From Microbacteriaceae bacterium UBA4731 (GTDB lineage: Bacteria; Actinomycetota; Actinomycetes; Actinomycetales; Microbacteriaceae), in contig DHJB01000019.1 of NCBI GenBank assembly GCA_002404115.1, positions 1 to 6,353 of the forward strand: DNA of 6,353 nt, given 5' to 3'. The notes beneath the pieces were generated by a model, which had not been told where the DNA came from, did not search any database, and saw nothing but the letters and a program-made list of their open reading frames with translations. How positions within the stretch are numbered: the stretch's first letter is position 1; the number at the start of each line of letters is the position of its first letter. The position numbers were made by a program, and so were the translations under genes. Of the stretch, positions 1 to 4,297 are shown piece after piece.

Positions 1-153
1 CTGCACCGCCACCTTGCGCTGGTTGGCCTTTCCGTACGGGATCTCAGCGCCCCAGAAACGACCGAAATTTGCGCCGACCGTGCTCGCGGTCAGGCTGACG
101 GCCGGTTGTCCGAGGACGTCGATGCCCGCGCCTGAACCGTCGATCTGCGCGCG
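1..153 (-). CDS. Inner part of an unrecognised protein, running off the left edge
   Basis: Reading the minus strand so that a codon ends at base 1 gives an uninterrupted frame from the TAA at 313-315 to the window edge. From about base 153 down to 1 the translation looks like a real globular protein, including the stretches QPAVSLTASTVGANF and RFWGAEIPYGKANQR. About 81% of codons between 1 and 126 end in G or C, against about 68% for the opposing plus-strand frame. There is no ATG, GTG or TTG in this frame after the upstream stop, so either the true start lies in another frame (a frameshift or rearranged 5' end) or this is a decaying remnant. The part upstream of about 153 is poorer in composition and overlaps a 25-nt repeat, which may be a junction. 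I do not recognise the family. Being coding is likely; the 5' boundary is a guess and the stop lies outside the window. Confidence 0.4.
127..151. repeat. 25-nt direct repeat, copy A
   Basis: This copy matches bases 3069-3093 in 24 of 25 positions; the only difference is C132 here against T3074 there. The longest exact core is 19 nt, at 133-151. It begins and ends in CGCG, and the core contains ACCGTCGATCTGCGCG. The two copies lie in the same orientation, about 2.94 kb apart, on either side of the oxidoreductase module. The match is read directly; any role as a recombination or insertion scar is inference. Confidence 0.6.
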
Positions 154-180
154 GTCGTTGGGTTGTTGGTTTGCGCAGAT
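143..180. repeat. 8-bp perfect inverted repeat overlapping copy A
   Basis: ATCTGCGC at 143-150 is the exact reverse complement of GCGCAGAT at 173-180, with 22 nt between. The left arm is the end of the 25-nt repeat; copy B has no matching right arm. The arms could form a stem in RNA or be a two-armed protein binding site. Nothing identifies the binding factor. Confidence 0.4.
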
Positions 181-257
181 GGATTGGTATGCGCTGCGGG
201 AACAACTAGCCGATTCAAGATGTGGGTCACTTGGCTGACTCGTGCGGTTAGGGTCGG

Positions 258-440
258 TTGGGTGGCCAGACCCTCGCTGTCGAGTGGCCCGGCCGCGTGG
301 TGCTGGTACCGGTTAGAGGCAGCCTCGCCGTTTACGTCGACGCCGACTGGAACCTCGGCACGTTGCGCGAGCCTGTGCTCGAAACCGCCGTGACGACTAG
401 CTCGACCAGTTGCCTTCGCCGAGAATTTTCTCGGCCATGA
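258..440 (+). CDS. Short unrecognised ORF, possibly a gene remnant
   Basis: This is a 60-codon frame starting at TTG, just after an in-frame TAG at 249-251. Residues 2-45 have good codon usage for this genome (about 82% G or C at third positions) and a plausible globular sequence, with hydrophobic strand-like segments such as VEWPGRVVLVPVRGSLAVYV. There is no Shine-Dalgarno sequence. The last 44 bases overlap the 3' end of the oppositely transcribed PPOX gene, and there the translation becomes serine- and arginine-rich, which suggests the coding-like portion ends near base 395. I do not recognise a family. It could be the middle of a broken gene rather than a true small protein. Overlap with the good minus-strand neighbour argues against the full length being used. 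Confidence 0.22.
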   Translation: MGGQTLAVEWPGRVVLVPVRGSLAVYVDADWNLGTLREPVLETAVTTSSTSCLRREFSRP

Positions 441-807
441 CATCGAAGATGTAGCCGGCCGGGGCGTCCGGGCCCGGGAACACCGCGTCCGGGCCTAGGT
501 AAATTCGGGCGAGCTGCTGCAATAGCTCCGGAGCGCCGCCCTCGGTGACCCGCGCGGTCCCGTGTACGACGAGATATTCGTCCAGCCCCCGCACGCTCTT
601 GGTCGGCGACTGGACGACGAGCGCGACCCGTGGATCACGCTCGACGTTACGAACCTTGATCCGCTTGGGCAGCGACGCGATGACCAACTCGTCGCCGTCC
701 AGCCCGACCCAGACGCCACTGACCTGCGGGCTGCCGTCGACGTTGATCGTGATCAGCTGGGCGATCGCGTTGGACTCGAGCAGTGCGCGGGCAGCAGCAT
801 TGAGCAC
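397..807 (-). CDS. PPOX-class (split-barrel) F420-type oxidoreductase
   Basis: This is a 136-residue protein of the pyridoxamine-5'-phosphate-oxidase-like split-barrel superfamily, most like the small actinobacterial F420-dependent group. Such soluble proteins bind flavin or deazaflavin cofactors and reduce small molecules; the substrate is unknown here. Visible family features, in order, are an N-terminal helix (NAAARALLESNAIAQL), a strand pair ending in DGSPQVSGVWV (residues 24-34), the LPKRIKVRNVERDPRVALVV segment (46-65), usual around the cofactor phosphate site, and the closing EKILGEGNW. The GTG at 805-807 is chosen because homologous proteins normally begin right at this helix. The frame stays open far upstream, but that translation is not protein-like, and GTG 838-840 is a possible alternative. 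No clear Shine-Dalgarno sequence precedes either. The gene diverges from the aldo/keto reductase across a 207-bp spacer, hinting at shared control. Family assignment is firm; the cofactor choice of F420 over FMN is inferred from resemblance. Confidence 0.88.
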   Translation of the reverse strand: MLNAAARALLESNAIAQLITINVDGSPQVSGVWVGLDGDELVIASLPKRIKVRNVERDPRVALVVQSPTKSVRGLDEYLVVHGTARVTEGGAPELLQQLARIYLGPDAVFPGPDAPAGYIFDVMAEKILGEGNWSS

Positions 808-1014
808 CCACCAACACCAACTGTCCCATCGACCGGTCACCGAGCACGAACGGTGATTGCTGAACAGGCACGCGTGTGCCCAGATGACACTCGAACAATT
901 CCGCCGTGCGCTGGTGTACACCCGCGGCTCACTGTGTCCGTGCGCCAACTGGGCTCGCGTGCACCGCCGGTGACACGGGTCCCTTGACCTGGCGCGTGAC
1001 GTAGGTTCGAGGGT
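808..1014. promoter_or_regulatory. Divergent promoter region with palindromes
   Basis: This is the spacer between the PPOX gene (leftward) and the aldo/keto reductase (rightward), and should hold both promoters. It contains a perfect 10-bp palindrome, GGTGTACACC, at 913-922. It also has an imperfect dyad, GGCAC-GCGT-GTGCC, at 867-880 and CACCG-C-CGGTG at 962-972. These are candidate operator sites. No convincing -10 box was found for the leftward gene. Confidence 0.4.
1002..1007 (+). promoter_or_regulatory. Candidate -10 box (TANNNT) for a leaderless AKR transcript
   Basis: TAGGTT fits the actinobacterial TANNNT -10 pattern and ends 7 nt before the ATG at 1015, so transcription would begin at or one base before the start codon. 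The only purine-rich run, GAGGG at 1009-1013, is 1 nt from the ATG and too close to act as a Shine-Dalgarno site, which favours a leaderless mRNA. A TTGACC at 984-989 is only 12 nt upstream of the box, too close for a standard -35. Confidence 0.4.
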
Positions 1015-2046
1015 ATGGAATTTCGCACTCTGGGTCGTAGCGGTTGCGCCGTATCGAACTTCTGTCTGGGCACCATGACGTTCGGCGCCGAAGCGGACGA
1101 GACGGTGTCGCATGCCCAGCTCGATCGGTTCGTCGAGGCCGGCGGCACCTTGGTCGACACCGCTGACGTGTACGCACAGGGCCGGTCCGAAGAGATCATC
1201 GGTCGTTGGTTCTCGTCCCGCCCGTCCCACGTCACCGAGCCGATCGTGCTGGCGACCAAAGGCCGCTTCCCGCTCGACGATGTCCCTAACGGCTCCGGCC
1301 TGTCGGCCCGCCATCTCACCCGGGCGCTCGACGCATCGCTTCGGCGGCTGAACCTCGACTGCGTCGATCTGTACCAGCTGCACGCCTTCGATCACTGGAC
1401 ACCGCTGGACGAGACTCTGCGTGCGCTGGACGGGTTCGTGCGGGCCGGGAAGATCCGCTACTACGGCTTGTCGAACTTCACCGGCTGGCAGCTGACCAAG
1501 GCCGCGCATCTGGCCCGCGAACTCGGCGTGCCAGGCCCGGTGACGCTGCAGCCGCAGTACAGCCTGCTGGTGCGCGAGATCGAATGGGAGATCGTGCCCG
1601 CGGCGCTCGACGCCGGGTTGGGCCTGCTGCCGTGGAGCCCGCTGGGTGGCGGCTGGTTGTCAGGCAAGTACCACCGTGACCAACGGCCGTCCGGCGCGAC
1701 TCGCCTCGGTGACGATCCTGGCCGGGGCATGGAGGCGTGGGATCGCCGCGGCACCGACCGCACGTGGGACGTGATCGAGGCCGTCCAGCGTGTCGCCGAG
1801 GCGCGCGGGATCTCGATGGCCGAGGTCGCGCTCGCGTGGGTCACCGACCGTCCCGCCGTAACATCGACGATCCTCGGTGCACGCACCCTCGAACAGCTCG
1901 AGACGAACCTGCGGGCGGCCGACCTGCACCTCGACGCCCACGAGATCGCCGCCCTCGACGCGGCCAGCGACCCAGCCGCCGCCGACTACCCGTACGGCGA
2001 GCTGGGCGTCGATCAGCGCGACCGCAAGCTCGCCGGTGGGTGGTAG
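1015..2046 (+). CDS. Aldo/keto reductase
   Basis: This is a full-length, 343-residue NADPH-dependent aldo/keto reductase, a soluble (beta/alpha)8 barrel that reduces carbonyls or oxidises alcohols. The catalytic tetrad is complete: Asp48 (in LVDTADVY), Tyr53, Lys82 (LATKGRF) and His123 (LYQLHAFD). Other family landmarks are the opening FRTLGRSG, the KIRYYGLSNF strand (146-155), LLPWSPLGGGWLSGKY, and the C-terminal GARTLEQLETNL that binds the cofactor phosphate. Length is typical of the bacterial YajO/Tas-like branch. ATG 1015 begins exactly at the conserved N-terminal strand, and the upstream TANNNT box would give a leaderless message. The next gene starts 6 nt after the stop, so the two are almost certainly co-transcribed. 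The substrate cannot be deduced. The pairing with a dehydrogenase suggests successive carbonyl/alcohol steps on one compound, which is inference. Confidence 0.95.
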   Translation: MEFRTLGRSGCAVSNFCLGTMTFGAEADETVSHAQLDRFVEAGGTLVDTADVYAQGRSEEIIGRWFSSRPSHVTEPIVLATKGRFPLDDVPNGSGLSARHLTRALDASLRRLNLDCVDLYQLHAFDHWTPLDETLRALDGFVRAGKIRYYGLSNFTGWQLTKAAHLARELGVPGPVTLQPQYSLLVREIEWEIVPAALDAGLGLLPWSPLGGGWLSGKYHRDQRPSGATRLGDDPGRGMEAWDRRGTDRTWDVIEAVQRVAEARGISMAEVALAWVTDRPAVTSTILGARTLEQLETNLRAADLHLDAHEIAALDAASDPAAADYPYGELGVDQRDRKLAGGW

Positions 2047-2052
2047 TACCCG

Positions 2053-2808
2053 ATGACCTGCAGTCTGGTGACGGGCGCGACCCGCGGCATCGGCGCCGCC
2101 GTCGCGCATGCCCTTGCCGAGGTCGGACATCGCGTAGCCGTGCACGCCGGGCGCGACGTCGAGGCCGCGACCCGCGTGATGACCGCACTCCCCGGCAGCG
2201 GGCACACCGTGGTCAGCGGCGACGTGAGCTCGCCCGAGGCCTGCATGCAGATCGTCGCCCAGGTGGTCGACGAGCTCGGCGATCTCGACGTGTTGGTCAA
2301 CAACGCCGGCGTGTTCGAGGCGCACCCCATCGACGCCACGACCTACTCCGAGTGGCAGCAGGCGTGGCGCCGCACGCTCGCCGTCAACCTGGTCGGGCCG
2401 GCGAATCTGGCCTGGCTCGCCGTCGACCATCTTCTGCATCGACCCCGCGGCCCGCACGGCGGTCGGTTGATCAGCGTCGGATCGCGCGGCGCGTACCGCG
2501 GCGAGCCGCTGACTCCCGCCTACGGCGCAAGCAAGGCCGCGCTGCACGCGATGACACAGTCGCTCGCCGTGGCGCTGGCACCCCACCACATCATCGCAAC
2601 CGCCGTCGCACCGGGCTTCGTCAACACGAAGATGGCCAGCTCCGTGCTGGACGGGCCAGCCGGCGACGCCACCCGCGCCCAGAGCCCCTTTCACCGGGTT
2701 GCCGAGCCGCGCGAAGTCGCCGCGACCGTCGCCTGGCTGGCGACCGATGCGCCGGAGTGGGTCAGCGGCACGGTCATCGACGTCAATGGAGCGTCCCACC
2801 TGCGCTGA
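2053..2808 (+). CDS. Short-chain dehydrogenase/reductase (SDR)
   Basis: This is a 251-residue classical SDR, a soluble Rossmann-fold NAD(P)(H)-dependent oxidoreductase. The cofactor motif TGATRGIG is at residues 7-14 and NNAG at 83-86. The catalytic set is Asn112, Ser144, Tyr157 and Lys161 (YGASK), with the post-catalytic PG at 187-188 and the C-terminal VSGTVIDVNGA typical of FabG-like members. Arg11 and Arg34 (HAGR) at the end of the second strand suggest a preference for NADP(H). Length matches the family. The ATG lies 6 nt after the aldo/keto reductase stop with only GGTGG-type purines before it, so translation may be coupled to that gene. The product resembles 3-oxoacyl-ACP reductase-type enzymes, but a fatty acid role is not supported by any neighbour. 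A substrate shared with the upstream reductase is more likely. Confidence 0.94.
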   Translation: MTCSLVTGATRGIGAAVAHALAEVGHRVAVHAGRDVEAATRVMTALPGSGHTVVSGDVSSPEACMQIVAQVVDELGDLDVLVNNAGVFEAHPIDATTYSEWQQAWRRTLAVNLVGPANLAWLAVDHLLHRPRGPHGGRLISVGSRGAYRGEPLTPAYGASKAALHAMTQSLAVALAPHHIIATAVAPGFVNTKMASSVLDGPAGDATRAQSPFHRVAEPREVAATVAWLATDAPEWVSGTVIDVNGASHLR

Positions 2809-2828
2809 ACGCGAGCAGACCGACCGGA

Positions 2829-2872
2829 GATCGGAGTCCGACAGCTCGGACCAGCGGCAGTCCGATCGCTGG
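2829..2872 (+). terminator. Stacked hairpins downstream of the SDR gene
   Basis: Just past the SDR stop are overlapping inverted repeats: GTCCGA-CAGC-TCGGAC (2836-2851, 6 bp, 4-nt loop), TCGGAC with GTCCGA at 2860-2865, GATCGGA (2829-2835) with TCCGATC (2861-2867), and CCAGCG (2851-2856) with CGCTGG (2867-2872). The stems are mutually exclusive. There is no U-tract, so this is at best a non-canonical terminator or mRNA 3'-end structure for the two-gene operon. Confidence 0.35.
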
Positions 2873-3093
2873 CGTTGTGACCAGTCCGTTCGTAACGACG
2901 CCGATACTGACTGGGCTGCTGTTCGACACTGTCGTCGGGCCGCACGGCCACCGAGTGACGGATAAGGCGCGCGGATCACAAAACCCCGTTTCATACTGGC
3001 CCCGCCGCCGCATCGCGGGATACCCGCCTCCGGAGAAGACTGGACACGACGTCCACGCAGCGACCAGTCGCGCTTGAACCGTCGATCTGCGCG
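2873..3093. other. Stretch without a supported gene
   Basis: No reading frame here has both acceptable codon usage and a recognisable product. The plus frame ending at 3077 and the minus frame starting at 3121 translate into unremarkable, compositionally mixed sequence. The segment does contain small dyads: GCGGG-ATA-CCCGC at 3015-3027, TGGAC-ACGAC-GTCCA at 3041-3055, and GACTGG (3038-3043) with CCAGTC (3064-3069). They run directly into copy B of the 25-nt repeat. It is probably non-coding or decayed sequence. Confidence 0.4.
3069..3093. repeat. 25-nt direct repeat, copy B
   Basis: This is the second copy of the repeat at 127-151 (24 of 25 identical), in the same orientation. It is followed at 3106-3118 by the near-palindrome CGCGCC-G-GGCGCG, which copy A lacks. 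Confidence 0.6.
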
Positions 3094-3330
3094 TCGCGTC
3101 GCATACGCGCCGGGCGCGCATATGGATCCGATCCGTCGGGGCGCACTCACGTGGGCCGCGCCGGGCCGCGACGGGTCAGCCGCAGCGAGGCGCGCTGACC
3201 GGGCAACGATCATGTTGCTGCGGTGCGCCGCGGGGTGCCTGCCGTGCTGGGGCTCGATGAGAGCCACCCGGGCGACGGCGTGTCCGCGGACCGCGTCGAT
3301 GTCGACGACAGCTTGGAGTGCCCGTGGCAT
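3094..3330 (-). pseudogene. Possible truncated minus-strand gene with a strong ribosome binding site
   Basis: The ATG at 3328-3330 is preceded by GGAGGT (3337-3342) with a 6-nt spacer, one of the best Shine-Dalgarno sites in the window. The first 66 or so codons end mostly in G or C (about 83% by my count) and translate to a protein-like sequence containing ALQAVVDIDAVRGHAVARVA and PQHGRHPAAHRSNMI. The frame then stays open for a further 1.4 kb, but only as the antisense shadow of the SDR and aldo/keto reductase genes, so the real coding part must end somewhere near the 25-nt repeat at 3069-3093. The end given is therefore arbitrary. The orientation agrees with the DUF3099 gene 142 nt upstream. 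No family is recognised. The plus-strand frame at 3223-3468 competes for the same bases, and codon statistics slightly favour that one, while the ribosome binding site favours this one. Confidence 0.3.
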
Positions 3331-3468
3331 CGATCGACCTCCGAGGTGGGCACCGCGGGCTGGTGTCGCTGCGTCGTGCCTGGTCGTCGCGTGGGCGTTG
3401 ACCGTTGGGGCCGCCTGCGGAAGGACGACTTCGTAGTCGGCACCGGGCGAGCGAACAAGCCATCGTGA
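3223..3468 (+). CDS. Competing plus-strand ORF with a Rieske-like CPWH motif
   Basis: This is an 81-codon frame from GTG 3223, with an in-frame TGA at 3196-3198 upstream. The G+C by codon position, counted by hand, is about 75, 58 and 83%, a normal coding pattern for such a genome. Near the middle is LECPWHRSTSEVGTAG, which resembles the second cluster-binding box of Rieske [2Fe-2S] proteins (C-P-W-H-x-S). The expected first C-x-H box is not seen: the matching place reads DESHPGDG, with a His but no Cys. The downstream sequence does not follow the Rieske fold. No Shine-Dalgarno sequence is visible. It could be a decayed Rieske fragment, or a chance antisense reading of the minus-strand ORF starting at 3330. 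Confidence 0.2.
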   Translation: MRRGVPAVLGLDESHPGDGVSADRVDVDDSLECPWHRSTSEVGTAGWCRCVVPGRRVGVDRWGRLRKDDFVVGTGRANKPS

Positions 3469-3472
3469 CCCT

Positions 3473-3793
3473 CTAGCTTGCTGGCGGGTGCTCGGCCGGC
3501 GCCGATCGCAGTTGCGGCTGTTGGTGGCCCTGGCGGGCGAGGCTATCGGGCCGTCGCCGAGGCGAGCGGATGTTGGCGCCGATCACCGCCGCCACGAGTG
3601 TCGTCATCGCGACGCCGCACAGCAGCAACGCCAAAGCGGTGTCACGATGAAGCAGCGCTGCCACGGTGAAGCTCGCGACGAAGATGACCGCCATGACCGC
3701 GTACCGCCTTTGACGGCGGTCCAACTCCTGCGTGAGGCTCTCCGGCGCACTCGTTATCACCGCCGGCCGATTCGAGCGAACGTGGCGCATCAT
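3473..3793 (-). CDS. DUF3099-like small membrane protein
   Basis: This 106-residue protein resembles the actinobacterial DUF3099 family. The conserved N-terminal box is present at residues 11-34 (AVITSAPESLTQELDRRQRR, then YAVM), followed by two hydrophobic helices at about 31-48 and 51-73. The tail of about 33 residues is basic and proline-rich and probably cytosolic. Members are short inner-membrane proteins of unknown function. ATG 3791-3793 is the first start after an in-frame upstream TGA and is chosen for that reason. The next codon is also ATG, and a start there would change only one residue. A weak AGGG lies 13 nt upstream. The only TANNNT match upstream on this strand is TAAATT (complement of 3871-3876). 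It is transcribed away from the plus-strand genes on its right, and no functional partner is evident. Confidence 0.78.
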   Translation of the reverse strand: MMRHVRSNRPAVITSAPESLTQELDRRQRRYAVMAVIFVASFTVAALLHRDTALALLLCGVAMTTLVAAVIGANIRSPRRRPDSLARQGHQQPQLRSAPAEHPPAS

Positions 3794-3870
3794 GTGTCCA
3801 TCATCGCCCTGCGACTTGCCGACTCGGCATATTGACCCAACCGATCAGCGGCGGTCTCTTACCGGAGCCG

Positions 3871-3876
3871 AATTTA
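3871..3876 (-). promoter_or_regulatory. Possible -10 box for the DUF3099-like gene
   Basis: Read on the minus strand these bases are TAAATT, fitting TANNNT, and they sit in the only clearly AT-rich patch upstream of the gene. Transcription would start near 3864, leaving a leader of about 70 nt. No clear -35 was found. Confidence 0.25.
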
Positions 3877-3900
3877 ACGTCTCGCGTCTCCTGCCTTCAT

Positions 3901-3919
3901 CGCGAGCGCTGCGCTCGCG
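3901..3919. terminator. Perfect 8-bp GC hairpin
   Basis: CGCGAGCG-CTG-CGCTCGCG forms an 8-bp stem with a 3-nt loop, in the spacer between the divergent DUF3099-like gene and the 4024 ORF. It has no U-tract on either side. It could be a stable RNA element, a protein binding dyad, or one copy of a dispersed palindromic repeat. Calling it a terminator is only one of these options, and no gene ends next to it. Confidence 0.35.
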
Positions 3920-3995
3920 CATGTCGCGCGCCGAGCCGGTCGGCCTAGGGTCGGCGTTCATTGGTTGCTGGGGCTGCGTTCCCCGGGTAGCGCGG

Positions 3996-4016
3996 CTCCG
4001 GATTCGATCCTGGAGG
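3996..4016 (+). promoter_or_regulatory. Hairpin covering the Shine-Dalgarno of the 4024 ORF
   Basis: The stem pairs 3996-4002 (CTCCGGA) with 4008-4015 (TCCTGGAG) around the loop TTCGA, giving 7 base pairs with T4011 bulged. The 3' arm includes GGAG of the GGAGG Shine-Dalgarno (4012-4016), which is 7 nt before the ATG at 4024. If formed in the mRNA it would hide the ribosome site. Confidence 0.4.
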
Positions 4017-4023
4017 CAACGCC

Positions 4024-4209
4024 ATGACCACCATGTCAACTCCCCATGCTTCGGTCGATCACGACGGGGCCGGCATGATCGTTCGTGCAGAGCCGCTGTT
4101 CACCGTCGGGGAGCGGGCCGCGAAGGTACGCGTTCCGAGGAAGCACCGCAGGCGCGCTAGATCCGTCGTTATGCGCGCGTCCGCTATCGGCTGTGCCTCG
4201 CCCAAATGA
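4024..4209 (+). CDS. Small ORF with a strong RBS; possibly a truncated integrase/recombinase start
   Basis: This is a 61-codon ORF from ATG 4024 with GGAGG at 4012-4016, an ideal spacing of 7 nt. Residues 1-32 (starting MTTMSTPH, with DGAGMIVRAEPLFTVGERAA at about 14-33) look like the variable N-terminus of actinobacterial tyrosine recombinases, where an LFT-x-x-ERAA-type stretch normally leads into the SAM-like DNA-binding domain. Here the sequence changes at about residue 34 to a short basic tail (KVRVPRKHRRRARS) and stops, so the core-binding and catalytic domains are missing. The recombinase reading is from memory of family appearance and is weak. It may equally be a genuine small basic protein. 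The hairpin over the ribosome site suggests translation could be controlled. No such domain is seen in the 88 nt before the VOC gene. Confidence 0.4.
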   Translation: MTTMSTPHASVDHDGAGMIVRAEPLFTVGERAAKVRVPRKHRRRARSVVMRASAIGCASPK

Positions 4210-4259
4210 ATCCGTAGGGCGTCGGCGCCTGGGTAATCCAGTCCGCCGGGCCGATCACT

Positions 4260-4274
4260 GGACGACTTCCGTCC
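4260..4274. promoter_or_regulatory. Inverted repeat next to the VOC promoter
   Basis: GGACG-ACTTC-CGTCC is a 5-bp dyad ending 1 nt before the TTGACT at 4276. Its position would suit a regulator binding site for the VOC/exporter pair, but the arms are short and no regulator gene is present in the window. Confidence 0.25.
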
Positions 4275-4275
4275 G

Positions 4276-4290
4276 TTGACTCAGTACCGT
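4276..4290 (+). promoter_or_regulatory. Candidate promoter for a leaderless VOC gene
   Basis: TACCGT at 4285-4290 fits TANNNT and starts 13 nt before the ATG at 4298, the same spacing as at the aldo/keto reductase, so transcription would begin at the start codon. TTGACT at 4276-4281 is too near (3 nt) to pair with it as a -35. There is no Shine-Dalgarno before ATG 4298, which fits a leaderless message. Confidence 0.35.
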
Positions 4291-4297
4291 TTCCCGC

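Noticed and set aside
808..1509. Long upstream extension of the minus PPOX frame
   Set aside because: It is antisense to the aldo/keto reductase and the divergent spacer, with no protein-like features; the family start is at about 807.
1737..3077. Arginine- and proline-rich plus frame of 446 codons
   Set aside because: It is an out-of-frame shadow of the aldo/keto reductase and SDR; composition is typical of a wrong frame in high-GC DNA.
1660..3093. Very long minus frame beneath the SDR and aldo/keto reductase
   Set aside because: It is the antisense shadow of two well-supported genes; only its first part (3094-3330) has independent support.
3299..3436. Short plus frame ending in a hydrophobic stretch with GAAC, like a lipoprotein signal
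   Set aside because: It stops six residues after the Cys, has no ribosome site, lacks an L/V/I at the -3 position, and overlaps two better frames.
3996..4016. T-arm-like sequence (ATTCGATCC) suggesting a tRNA
   Set aside because: There is no matching acceptor, D or anticodon arms; it is better explained as a hairpin over the Shine-Dalgarno.
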